Source: Hordeum vulgare subsp. vulgare (taxonomy: Eukaryota; Streptophyta; Magnoliopsida; Poales; Poaceae). From it: a stretch of DNA of 64,000 bases. Of this stretch, positions 23,288 to 33,693 are shown piece by piece. The notes beneath the pieces were generated by a model. It was not told the DNA's origin, ran no database searches, and worked only from the letters and a program-made list of their open reading frames with translations. The translations under genes were made by a program, and so were the position numbers. Each line of letters starts with the position of its first letter. Position 1 is the first letter of the stretch. Where the stretch lies: contig NC_058523.1 of the NCBI RefSeq assembly GCF_904849725.1, positions 342,281,948-342,345,947 on the forward strand, written 5' to 3'.

Positions 23288-24193
23288 TTAACAGAGACAG
23301 AGAAGTTCCTTAGCTACTCCACCTAGAAGAACACGAACTTCGAATCCTTCTACCGGAGTCCACCGTCGACGGATCGAGGCCCCGTTTGCCGGAACGGAAC
23401 CGTGACGTCGAGGAGAACGGTAAGGTGGGAGGAGCCCGAGGAGGGGCTCACCGACGGTGACGTGACGGCCCGGTGAAGCCGGAGTTCGCGCGAAGTGACG
23501 GTGGAGACGGTGACGGTGAGGTTCCGGTGGTGACGTGCCGGCGAGGAGGAGCCGGTGAGGAGGGCCCCGGTGAGGAGAGGCCCCCGGAGGTGGAGCCGCC
23601 GATGGTGAGGGGCTCGGCCGGCGTGGTGAGGGGGCCGAGAGAGGCCGGCCGAGGTGGAGGCCGAGGGAGCCGGGGCCCCCTGCCGGCGGGGGTGGAGGGG
23701 CCGCCGGGGAGGAGGATGAGGGGAGGGGCGGCCGCGGGAGGAAGGGGGCCGTGGGGTGGGGCGGCTCGGTGTAGGAGGTGGCCGTGGGGTGGGGAGGAGG
23801 CCGTGGGGGAGGAGGAGGCGGTGGAGGGAGGAGGCCGGCGGGGTAGAGGGCTGCCGGCGGGGAGGGGTGGCCGCCGGCCGGTGGGATGAGGGGCGGCCAG
23901 GGAGGGGCGAGATGGGGAGGTGTCGGTCGTGGGAGGGAGATGGGGCGATGGGGTGTGGAGGGGGCGACGGGATCTCGGGGGTGGGGGGGCCGAGAGAGAG
24001 GGAGTGGAGGGTGAGGTGGCGGCGTGGGGGTGGGGCCCCCCCACGAGGGGGGCTGGCGGCGGCGGCGGCGTGGGAATGGGAGGGAGTTGGCGTGGGGGGG
24101 CTTGACCGCCAGGGGGGCGTTAGGGTTTGGCGGGGGGGGCGGCTGGGCCACTTGGCCCAGTTTGGGCCACGGGGGAGTGGGGGTTGTTTTCAT
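23288..24193 (-). other. Proline-rich open frame in the chromovirus 5' LTR (301 codons), probably not coding
   Basis: A GC-rich tract (about 23400-24150) leaves several frames open on both strands. The longest sense one encodes Pro/His/Ser/Arg low-complexity sequence without a recognisable domain. In the 3' LTR the equivalent frame (13395-14279, 294 codons) has a different N-terminus because of the 2-bp length difference in the G run. Open frames in all phases and no domain argue for composition, although the tract lies in the likely leader of the transcript. Confidence 0.35.
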
Positions 24194-24310
24194 TTTTTTT
24201 TTTGATTTGTTTTATTTTGTTTTTGTTTTACCTTTTTCCTTTTCTTATTATTTCTTTCTTTCAGTTTTCTTTTCTTTCTTTTACCATTACTATTTCTTCA
24301 ATACTTCCCT

Positions 24311-24323
24311 CTTATATGTATAT
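24311..24323 (-). promoter_or_regulatory. Possible TATA element in the chromovirus 5' LTR
   Basis: The sense strand reads ATATACATATAAG about 180 nt into the LTR, ahead of the GC-rich tract. An identical copy is at 14420-14432 in the 3' LTR. It is the best TATA-like string I see near the LTR start, but no transcription start is shown, so this is tentative. Confidence 0.3.
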
Positions 24324-24504
24324 CCTTTTAATACTTGTAATGAACCGATAAGGTGCTTCCCATTGCTTTCAAATCATCGATCCGGACAGACGCGAATCCA
24401 CGCGGGTCTGAGATGGGAATTCGATGACGTGGCATCATTAGCGGTGATCACTGTAGCTTAATTACAATCACTACTGTAGCAAAAGTCGAGGATGTCACAA
24501 TGAA

Positions 24505-25639
24505 GCTCTTCGTCGTTCGTGAGTAATCTATTCGTAGGCTCGCTGGGCGGTGATGAGTAGGATGAGATCTATCATGTAATCGAGTTAGTTTTGATGGGGA
24601 TTGATCCCTAGTATCCACTATATTCTGAGATTTGATGTTGCTACTACTTTGCCATGCTTAATGCTTGTCATTAGGGCCCGAGTGCCATGATTTCAGATCT
24701 GAAATTATTATGTTGTCACCAATATATGTGTGTTTTAGATCCGATCTTGCAAGTTGTAGTTACCTACTATGTGTTATGATTCGGCAATCCCGGAGTGACA
24801 ATAACCGGAACCACTCCCGGTGATGATCATAGTTTGAGGAGTTCATGTGTTCACCAAGTGCTAATGCGTTGGTCCGGTTCTTTATTGAAAGGAGAACCTT
24901 AATATCCCGTAGTTTCCTTTTGGACCCCGTTGCCACGGGAGGGATGGACAATAGATGTCATGCAAGTTGTTTTCCCTAAGCATGTATGATGACACACGGA
25001 ATGCGTGCCTACATCACATTGACGAACGAGAGCTAGCCACTTATCCCTCCGTGTTATAGCTTTTGCATGATGAATATCATCCAAACAAATCACCGACCCA
25101 TTGCCTACGAGTTTGTCCTACTACTGCTGTTACTTGTCTTGCTCTGCTGCTACTACTGTTGCTACTGCTGTTACTTGTCTTGCTTTGCTGCTGCTACTAC
25201 TATTGCTACTACTGTCGCTTGCTACTATTGCTACTTGCTACTGCTGTCACTACTGCTGTTCCTTGCCACTGCTATTGCTCGTTACACTGCCGTTACTCGT
25301 TACTTTGCTGTTACTATTGTGCTTGCAGATACTAATCTTTCAGGTGTGGTTGAATCTGACAAATTCAGCTGCTAATACTTGAGAGTATACTCTCACCTCC
25401 CGACTGGTAAACCAACAAATTGGGTCGAATACTCTACCCTCGAAAACTGCTGCGAACCCACGCGCTGGTGGGCCATCAACAACATTCTTCCAGTTTCATT
25501 GCCGGGGAGTGCTATCAGCATTCTTCTGGTGCCGTTGCTGGAGAAGGTTAGTTGTCATAAGCATTCGTCTAGCTAACACTAGAGATTGGAGGATCATCAC
25601 TTTTCTGGAGCCATTGCCAGGGAAGCACATCTGACGTCA
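24505..25639 (+). repeat. S2 right part, with CTACTG microsatellite and extended end
   Basis: This aligns with S1 25685-26638 (AATCCCGGAGTGACAATA, CCACGGGAGGGATGGACAAT and others), so the two LTRs are related. Leucine/tyrosine/cysteine-rich open frames at 25063-25382 come from the CTACTG/TTGCTACTG simple repeat. After the LTR-end homology at 25478 come three degenerate PBS-like motifs at 25485-25508, 25524-25544 and 25603-25623. Confidence 0.75.
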
Positions 25640-26643
25640 ATCGTCGCCATCGTCATCACCAACCTTCCTTCATCACCAATTCCATGATGCTCTTCACCGT
25701 TCGTGAGTAATCTCATCGTAGGCTTGCTGGACGGTGATGGGTTGGATGAGATCTATCATGTAATTGAGTTAGTTTTGAAGGGGATTGATCCCTAGTATCC
25801 ACTATGTTCTGAGATTGATGTTGCTACTACTTTGCCATGCTTAATGCTTGTCACTAGGGCCCGAGTGCCATGATTTCAGATCTGAACCTATTATGTTGTC
25901 GCCAATATATGTGTGTTCTTGATCCTATCTTGCAAGTTGTAGTCACCTACTATGTGTTATGACTCGGCAACCCCGGAGTGACAATAGCCGGAACCACTCC
26001 CGGAGATGACCATAGTATGAGGAGTTCATGTATGCACTAAGTGTTAATGCGTTGGTCCGGTTCTTTATTTAAAGGAGAACCTTAATATCCCGTAGTTTCC
26101 GTTAGGACCCCGCTGCCACGGGAGGGATGGACAATAGATGTCATGCAAGTTCTTTTCCCTAAGCAAGTATGACTACATACGGAATACATGCCTACATTAC
26201 ATTGACGAACTGGAGCTAGTTACATATCTCTCCGTGTTATAACTGTTGCATGATGAATACCATCCGGCATAATCATCCATCACCGATCCAATGACTACGA
26301 GTTTTTCCTACTAGTCCTTGCTATGTTACTTTGCCGCTACTGCTGTCACTGATGCTACTGTTACTCTGTTGCTATTGTTGTCACTGCTGCTAATGTTACT
26401 CTGTCGCTACTGCTGTCACTTTGTTGCTGCTGGGTACTGTTGCTACTGGTTCTATCATACTACTTTGCTACTGATACTTGTCTGCAGATACTAAATCTTT
26501 CAGGTGTGGTTGAATTGACAACTCAACTGCTAATACTTGAGAATATTCTTTGGCTTCCCCTTGTGTCGAATCAACAAATTTGCGTTGAATACTCTACCCT
26601 TGAAAACTGTTGCGATCCCCTATACTTGTGGGTTATCATTAAC

Positions 26644-28008
26644 TTCTACCAACCCTTCCCCTAGGAGTAAGCGTTTAGCACTTTGTTTTGATTACTAATA
26701 AAACTTTTGCAATAAGTATATGAGTTCTTCATGACTAATGTGAGTCCATGGTATAGATGCACTCTCACCCTTCCACCATTGCTAGCCTCTCTAGTGTCGT
26801 GCAACTTTCGCCGGTGCACAAAACCACCATATACCTTCCTCAAAACCGCCACCATACCTACCTATTATGGCATTTTCATAGCCATTCCGAGATATATTGA
26901 GATGCAACTTCCACCGTTCCGTCTCATGACAAGTGCCATCACTTTCATATTGCCATTGCATGATCGTAAGATAGCTAGCGAGATGTTTCAATGTCATACG
27001 CTAAGCTAGATCGTTGCACATCCCGGTACACTCCGGAGGCATTTCATATAGAGTCATTATTGTTCTAAGTATCGAGTTGTAAGTAAATAAAAGTTTGATG
27101 ATCATCATTATTAGAGCATTATCCCATGTGAGGAAATAAAAAAAGAGTCCAAAGATGCCCACCAAAAAAATGAAATTAAAAAAAAGAGGCCAAAGAGCCC
27201 ATACAAAAAATGAAAGAAAAAGAGAGAAGGGACAATGCTACTTTATTTTTCCACACTTGTGCTTCAAAATAGCACCATGTTCTTCATGATAGAGAGTCTC
27301 TTGTTTTTTCACTTTCATATACTAGTGGGAATTTTCATTATATAACTTGGCTTGTATATTCCAATGATGGGCTTCCTCAAAATTGCCTTAGGTCTTCGTG
27401 AGCAAGCAAGTTGGGTGCACACCCACTAGTTTTTATTTTTGAGCTTTCATACACTTATAGCTCTAGTGCATCCGTTGCATGGAAATCCCTACTTATTCAC
27501 ATTGATATCTATTGATGGGCATCTCCATAACCCATTGACACGCCGAGTCCATGTGAGCATCTTCTCCTTTTTGCCTCACAACCACCACCACACTCTATTC
27601 CACCTATAGTGCTATATCCATGGCTCACGCTCATGTATTGCGTGAGAGTTGAAAAAGTTTGAGAAAGTAAGAGTGCGAAAACAATTACTTGGCCAATACC
27701 GGGGTTGTGCATGATTTAAATTCGTTGTGTGGGGATGATGGAGCATAGCCAGACTATATGATTTTGTAGGGATAACTTTCTTTGGCCTTGTTATTTCAAA
27801 AGTTCATGATTACTTTGCTAGTATGCTTGAAGTATTATTGTTTTCATGTCAATATTAAACTATAGTTTTGAATCTTCTAGATCTGGACATTCATTCCACA
27901 ATAAAGAAGTTACAAAGAACAAATATGATAGGTAGCATTCCACATAAAAAATTCGGTCTTTATCACTTCCCTACTCGAGGACGACCAGGAGTTAAGCTTC
28001 GGGATGCT
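26644..28008 (+). other. A1 non-coding 3' internal region, second part
   Basis: This continues A1 after the nested stack and aligns with A2 51975-53411 (CTAATAAAACTTTTGCAATA, TTGGCTTGTATATTCC, CATACACTTATAGCTCTAG). Short reading frames are not conserved between copies. I see no coding function. It ends in the purine-rich tract GTTAAGCTTCGGGATGCT (27991-28008) that primes plus-strand synthesis. Confidence 0.75.
27991..28008 (+). other. Polypurine tract of A1
   Basis: GTTAAGCTTCGGGATGCT lies directly before the 3' LTR TGATAG. A2 has the matching AATTAAGCTTGGGGATGCT before 53412. Confidence 0.65.
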
Positions 28009-28376
28009 TGATAGATCTCCAACGTATCTATAATTTTTGATTGTTCCATGCTATTATATTATCAACTTGGGGTGTTTTATATGCATTTATATGCTATTTT
28101 ATATCATTTTTGGGACTAACCTATTAACTCAGTGCCCAGTGGCAGTTTCTATTTTTTCCGTGTTTTTGACCTTTTTCAGATAAGAATATTAAACAAAGTC
28201 CAAATGGAATAAAACCTTCGGGATGATTTTTCCATAACAGAAGGGATCCAGAAAACTTGAGAACCAAGGCAGAGGGCCACGGAGGAGGCCACAAGCCCCC
28301 TAGGCGCGCCCCAGGGGGGGCGCCTATCAGGCTCGTGCCCCCCCCCCCGAGCCTCCTGTGCCCTACCTCTTTCGCC

Positions 28377-28383
28377 TATAAAT
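28377..28383 (+). promoter_or_regulatory. TATA box of the A1 3' LTR
   Basis: TATAAAT in the same context (CGCCTATAAATTCCC) as 4688 in the 5' LTR. Confidence 0.5.
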
Positions 28384-28777
28384 TCCCTAAAATCCCAGAA
28401 CCAACAGAGAGAGCCACAAAAATACTTTTCTGCCACCGCAAGCATATGTTTCCGCGAGATCCCATCTGGGGACCGTTCTGGTGCCCTGCCGGAGGGGGAT
28501 TCGGACACGGAGGGCTTCTTCATCAACACCATTGCCTCTCCGTGATGCGTGAGTAGTTCACCACAGACCTTCGGGTCCATATCTTGTAGCTATATGGCTT
28601 CTTCTCTCTCTTGGATCTTCAATACAAAGTTCTCCATGATCATTATGGAGATCTATTCGATGTAACTTTCTTTTGCGGTGTGTTTGCCAAGATCCGATGA
28701 ATTGTGGATTTATGATCAGATTATCTATGAATATTATTTGAGTCTCCTCTGATTTCTTATATGCATGATTTCGTATC

Positions 28778-31700
28778 TGTAGCGACCCGACTCAAGACGA
28801 GTCAAGCCTCTGTGTTTCTGTGCCATCCGTGGATCAGTATGCTGGCACACACAGTACATCAATGTATATATCAAAGTGCAATCACATGTAAATAGCGTAA
28901 AACGGATATATACCTTAAATATCTCAGCGGAAGCAGTCAAGGGAGTGGAGTCCCAATAAACACCAACGGCAAGTTGAGTGTAGACCGTAACCCTGAATCG
29001 TACTCTTACTCGTCGAAGAAAAATATCTGCAACATAAGACGTTGCAGCCGTGTAGGTCAGCATATTGAGTATGCCGGCAAGTCACATATGAGAGGGATGA
29101 AAATTAATCATCTATACTATATGCATATATGGCAGGTGGGGCTATAAGTTTTTAGCGAAAAGCAAGTTTTCTCCTACATCAAGAGAGGGGATAAAAGCAA
29201 AATATTACTACAAAAGTTGGTTGTTAACAAGATGGTTCCGCCAACCAGTTCTCGTACCCGAGTTGTCAATAATTACCCTCATCAAATATATATAATGGTG
29301 TTGAGAAATCCAGATAACTTCAGTTCCTTTGGCTCAAGTTGTCCATGACCGTGGACACGGCTAATCGATTAGGTTTGAGTACTCTGCAGAGTTTTGCACA
29401 CGTTCCCCACAAGATTTGATCGCCTCCGAGTATGTCCTCGCACTTCAGGGTGTTTGAAGACCGGATGATCAAAACATGGTCTTTCAACGGGTCCCTCTGA
29501 ATCCCTGTCGGTGCCCATCCATTCCTACCGTTCTTCTACATCTGTTAGCACCGCCTGTCCAGAGTCGCCGCGTTGTCCAACCAAGCCAGAGCCCATAATG
29601 ACTTGTGGCTGTGCAGGTAAGCCTTGGGTCTTGAAAATATCCGTCCGTCTCTTTGAGCCTGGGTGAAGCTTTCCGCAGGATGTCATGGCCTCTCCAGCAT
29701 CCCGGGTCATCCACTGGGTTCTCCACGGAGCCGATCAACCATCCTTCACCCAGAGTTGCATTGCGTCCAAGGTCTTGAAAAGTCTTGTCTTAACCGGTCT
29801 TGATTATTTAATCAACCTCGCATCAATCGTGTTATGCACTCAACCGAAATCCCGTCTACTCAAGCATAGCAATATGAAATTTGTCGTCCCGGGCCAAGTA
29901 ACGGGGTTGTTGGGTGCCTACCACATAATACTACAATCTATACTAGAATTTCCAAGTACCTACTCAGCATGCAATTGGGCATAGGATGGTAGAACTACGA
30001 TGCATAAAACATAGGTGATAGTATGATCAAAGTGACTTGCATGGTATTACTCGATGAGGATAGTCGCTCTCAAAATCCTGATAATTCTACTCGCCACACT
30101 CTGAGCAATCTATCGTAAACAAATAGCATTCAATAAACATTCATGCCAAAAAGGAAGAACCAAGAGAACATAAGAACAAAGCATGTCTTGGTGCAAAATA
30201 ACAACGTACTAAGGTTTAATAAAAAGGTCCTAAGTGTGTTGTAAAGTGAAGGTGCATGAATGAGATCAAAAGATTTATGGACGAGGAACCATTGCTATAT
30301 AAGCTCGACTTGCATACACTATGGGAGATGATCAAAAATATTGGGAGAACAACATGAATGTTGTTTGACAAATAGTATAAGACATAAGAATTTATTTGTA
30401 GAAAGAATTTCTTGAAATGGAGCACTATAACGCAAGTTATAGCGAATTGAAGTATGAATTGAATTTGCATTCAAAAGGTCAAGTGAAGTTGAACTGAAGT
30501 ACGATGGTTGCGTACAAAAATATATGACATGAGTGTTTAGGGGTAAAAGGAATCAATTCAAAAGGTGGTACGATTTGCAAGATAAGATCAAATGAATGTT
30601 CGAATACAAATTTGAATCGCTCAAATTTGTAAGGTTCAAAGGTCGAAACTAATGATGCTACTGGATATAGGAGATCAATATGAGCGTGTAGAAAAAGAAT
30701 TACTAGATTTGAAATAGCGGATCAAAAGATACAAATACTTCAATATAACATTTAATCGGCTTAGAACGATGTGAACACTTTTGGGCACTAATAGATAAAT
30801 CTGATTTGATCAAAATTATAAGTTGGAAAGTTAAAACTAACGATACAAACGGGAAGATTACTTTGATACGAATCCGACGCAATTGGATTCATCTAAAACG
30901 GAGCAATGGATAAAAAGATATGATCAAAAGAAGTTTGAATATGAATATGAACAAATTTCGAAATTTGAAAATTTCAAAAAGTTGATATGATAGGTTCACA
31001 GGATAGGTGGGATCAAGACGAAACTCTAGGCGTTGGTTTCATCTAATTCGGATAAACGAGTAAAAAGTTATGGCTATTTGAAAAATCAGGGCAAGCTGTT
31101 TTACGGAAGAAAAGTACTATGTCTAAAAGAATTCTAGTACTAATGTGTAAATACGAAGACTAAATAATATATCTAATTACTCTACCGTATACTAATCTAG
31201 GAATACTAGTCTAGAAATAATAAACTACGGGAGTATAAAAAAATACGAAGAGAAATACCTTTAGAATGCAGAGTAAGAATTAATTCCAATGAGGAGACGA
31301 CCTCGAGAAATCCCGCCGAAGAGGAAAAAAAATATTTTTATTTAATAAATCTAGTTAAACCAAAAGATTGATTTAACCCGAAATAGATGATTTTTGGATG
31401 CTCCTATGAATCTATATTTATAGGTGGAAGAGAGGTCTAATGGTCCATAGATAGGCAATGTGGGACTAAACATATACGTATTGTAGTAAAACTAGAAAAA
31501 AAGAGGGAAAGAGAGGTGCCGCATGGGCCAAAATCGGCCAGCCTGCATGCACACGGTGCACACACACGTGCATGGCCACATAAGCTTCTTTTTCGTTTTA
31601 TTTATTTATTTATTTATTTTTTTGCGAACGAACAATTTTTTTAAAACAAAGAAGAAAAACGTATAAATGAAAAAGAGAGAACATTTTATATAGACATATT

Positions 31701-32111
31701 ATATATCAAAATTTTCAGAATAAAATTTTCTAAAACATGAACATATTTTCAAAACCAAATAAAATACTTTAAAAAAAAATTATTTTTTTGCAATAACTTT
31801 AAAATGAAAAGGCATTTGAATTTCAAATAAATTGCAAATACTTAAAATTTGAATCAAGACATTGTCTCTGATTTTGGAGTGTCATTTTCCTCCTCTCGTT
31901 TGATTTTTTATTTAATCAAAGGGTTTTGAAAATATTCAAACTATAAATTGAAAATGGATTCAAAATAGAAAATTTTGGGAAAGTCATTTTATTCCCTCTC
32001 ATTTTTTTGAGAAGTTTCAAATTCCACTCAAGTTTCAATCACTCAAACAAACAAACAATCAATCTAATAATTATATTAACATTCCAAAATTTATAATTTT
32101 GGGATGTTACA
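28778..32111 (-). mobile_element. 3.3-kb solo LTR, chromovirus type
   Basis: Inserted in the A1 3' LTR with perfect duplication GTATC (28773-28777 and 32112-32116); the uninterrupted 5' LTR at about 5090 contains a single GTATC there. Termini are TGTAGCGACCC...GGGATGTTACA on the plus strand. The ends match the pattern of the chromovirus LTR at 20522-24499 (TGTGATGCCC...GGATGTCACA), so the element sense strand is minus. No internal region or ORF of note is present; the span is AT-rich on the right and holds only short frames. Confidence 0.8.
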
Positions 32112-32921
32112 GTATCCTTGTAATTCTCTTCGAGTTATGGGTTTCATTTGGCCAACTTGATCTATAATTCTTGCAATGGGAGAAGTGTTTGGTTTTGGGT
32201 TCATACCGTGCGGTGTCCTCACCTAGTGACAGAAGAGGTAGAGAGGCACGCATCGTGTTGTTGCCATCAACGGTAAAAAGATGGGGTTTATATCATATTG
32301 CATGAATTTATCCCTCTACATCATGTCATCTTGCTTAAGGCGTTACTCTGTTTGTTATGAACTTAATACACTAGATGCATGCTGGATATCGGTCGATGTG
32401 TGGTGTAATAGTAGTAGATGCAGAAAGTATCAGTCTACTTGTCTCGGACGTGATGCATATATGTATGATCATTGTCTTAGATATCGTCATGACCTTGCAC
32501 GATTCTATCAATTGCTCGACAGTAATTCGTTCACCCACCGTAATACTTACTATCATGAGAGAAGCCTCTAGTGAACTCTATGGCCCCCGGGTCTATTTTA
32601 AACATTATATATTCAGATCTACATACAAAAATACGAAAAATACCTTGCTGCACTTTTATTTATTTATTTATTTATTTATTTATATTTACCTATTATCACT
32701 ATCAGATCTCACCTTGCAAGTAATCGTAAAGGGATTGACAACCCCTTTATCGCGTTGGGTGCACGTTTGTTTGTTTTTGCGCAGGTGCCTTGGTGCCTCA
32801 TCTTGATACTCCTATTGGATTGATACATTGGTTCTCAAACTGAGGGAAATACTTATATATACTTTGTTGCATCACCCTTTCCTCTTCAAGGGAAAAACCA
32901 ACGCAAGCTCAAGAAGTAGCA

Positions 32922-33153
32922 AGGCATGGCGAGGTGAGCCACGCGGCGGAGGAGGAGGACCGCACATGTACAACTCCTCTTCACAAGCTCTCAATGGCAA
33001 ATGATAGTGCAACCCTTATAAAGGGATATCACTCTTACTACTGTAGCAGTATGGTACTAAACTTCTCACCGCTTGTCGTAGACTCACATGGGCCACAAAG
33101 ATTAACTAGGGATTATTGTCTTATATGGGCCTAAGCCCATCTATAATCCAACA
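32922..33153 (-). repeat. Copia 3' LTR, proximal part (right of A1)
   Basis: The minus strand starts TGTTGGATTATAGATGGGC at 33153 and aligns with the copia 5' LTR 57860-58084 (ACTGTAGCAGTATGGTACTAA, GTGTACAACTCCTC). The 5' flank on the minus strand is purine-rich (GGTGAGGGAT), a probable PPT. Confidence 0.8.
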
Positions 33154-33693
33154 ATCCCTCACCAGATCTCAAGGCACATAAGTTTGTCAACTATTCCAAA
33201 CAATGTTTGATATACAAAAATTTGCAGTGGAGACTATTAAGTTGAACTTCCACCTAGAGCAACAAGATTAGACTTTTTCACAACAGAACAATGGACTATG
33301 CCTTAGATTGTCAATTTAGGATGCAAAAGTTTCACCTATTGTCACATGATACGTGGTTGCCGAAGGCTAAACCCCACGCATGGAGCTTATTATTCATACA
33401 ACTTACCTTCTCATGAGCTTCCTAGAGATTACCCAAGCTCATAGAATGTGATCAGCAGTCGGGCTCACATAAGTGTGTTCCTCCAAAGAATTCTTGGTAG
33501 GTTAGCATCTTGCTTGCACAAGCTTTGGAACACATTAAGACAAAGTCAACCTACCTGACAGGTTACAAGAGTATTGCATCTCCAACGGAGTGGATTAATA
33601 AGGATAGTCTCCTCAGTTGACCGCTGGATTATTTTCCCAGGTCCTAATTCATGGGATATCCGATCACATAGGTTGGGTTACCCCCATGAAAAC
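33154..33693 (-). other. Copia 3' untranslated internal region
   Basis: The span between the RNase H end and the 3' LTR. No frame longer than a few dozen codons is consistent with copia coding sequence. The AGCAAGATGC...CACTTATGTGAGC type stretches are non-coding. Confidence 0.6.

Larger units (their letters stand above)
10629..24499 (-). mobile_element. Complete, young Ty3-gypsy chromovirus (Tekay/Del type)
   Basis: A full 13,871-bp element on the minus strand: 5' LTR 24499-20522, PBS, ORF0, gag-pol, PPT, 3' LTR 14608-10629. It is flanked by the perfect duplication ATGAA (10624-10628 and 24500-24504). Termini are TGTGA...TCACA inverted. By eye I found only two substitutions (10634/20527 and 11066/20959) and one 2-bp difference in a G run (about 14240/24132) between LTRs. 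Together with the intact ORFs this indicates a very recent insertion. Long LTRs, tRNA-iMet priming, a C-terminal chromodomain and an extra ORF ahead of gag fit the Tekay/Del branch; the family name is not asserted. Confidence 0.95.
20522..24499 (-). repeat. Chromovirus 5' LTR
   Basis: 3978 bp, with the same contents as the 3' LTR. The promoter for the element should lie here; the transcript runs toward lower coordinates. Confidence 0.97.
10120..25639 (+). mobile_element. Solo-LTR-like insertion S2, related to S1 and inserted into it
   Basis: It begins TGATATGTCTCC and ends CTGACGTCA, flanked by the 5-bp duplication ATCGT (10115-10119 and 25640-25644). Joining S1 across the insertion restores GGAGATCGTCGCCATCG, which matches the uninterrupted equivalent inside S2 itself (GGAAATCATCGCCATCG, about 10577-10593). 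Without the nested chromovirus it is about 1644 bp: 10120-10628 and 24505-25639. Relative to S1 it extends 161 bp past the homologous LTR end (25478), and that extension holds three PBS-like motifs. A CTACTG-rich microsatellite lies at 25110-25330. Confidence 0.82.
9657..26638 (+). mobile_element. Solo LTR S1 in A1, itself interrupted
   Basis: It begins TGATACGTCTCAG and ends GTGGGTTATCA, flanked by the perfect 5-bp duplication TTAAC (9652-9656 and 26639-26643). A1 sequence resumes exactly (GATGGTTAAC then TTCTACCAACCC; compare 51968 onward in A2). Only about 1457 bp belongs to S1 (9657-10119 and 25645-26638); the rest is insertion S2 plus the chromovirus. No internal retrotransposon region or second LTR remains, as expected after LTR-LTR recombination. 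The orientation is plus. Confidence 0.85.
4324..32921 (+). mobile_element. Athila-type non-autonomous LTR retrotransposon A1 (gag-protease only), with nested insertions
   Basis: LTRs lie at 4324-5873 and 28009-32921 (the latter interrupted), with TG...CA ends. A perfect tRNA-Asp PBS, a purine-rich tract before the 3' LTR and the flanking 5-bp duplication AGGCG/AGGCA (4319-4323, 32922-32926) delimit it. The empty site is visible in the sister copia LTR near 57855, which reads GACGAGGCG-TGGCA-TGGCGGG; this confirms the insertion point. The internal region encodes only decayed gag and protease; no RT, RNase H or integrase is present. A nested stack (9657-26638) splits the 3' internal region, and a solo LTR (28778-32111) splits the 3' LTR. 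Confidence 0.85.
28009..32921 (+). repeat. A1 3' LTR (interrupted)
   Basis: 28009-28777 plus 32117-32921 align with the 5' LTR. The TATA box is at 28377-28383. The first bases read TGATAGATC against TGATACGTC in the 5' LTR, and many scattered differences show this pair is much older than the chromovirus. Confidence 0.88.

Noticed and set aside
25063..25382. Three overlapping Leu/Tyr/Cys-rich frames that look like membrane proteins
   Set aside because: They are translations of a CTACTG/TTGCTACTG simple repeat inside S2; phase is arbitrary.
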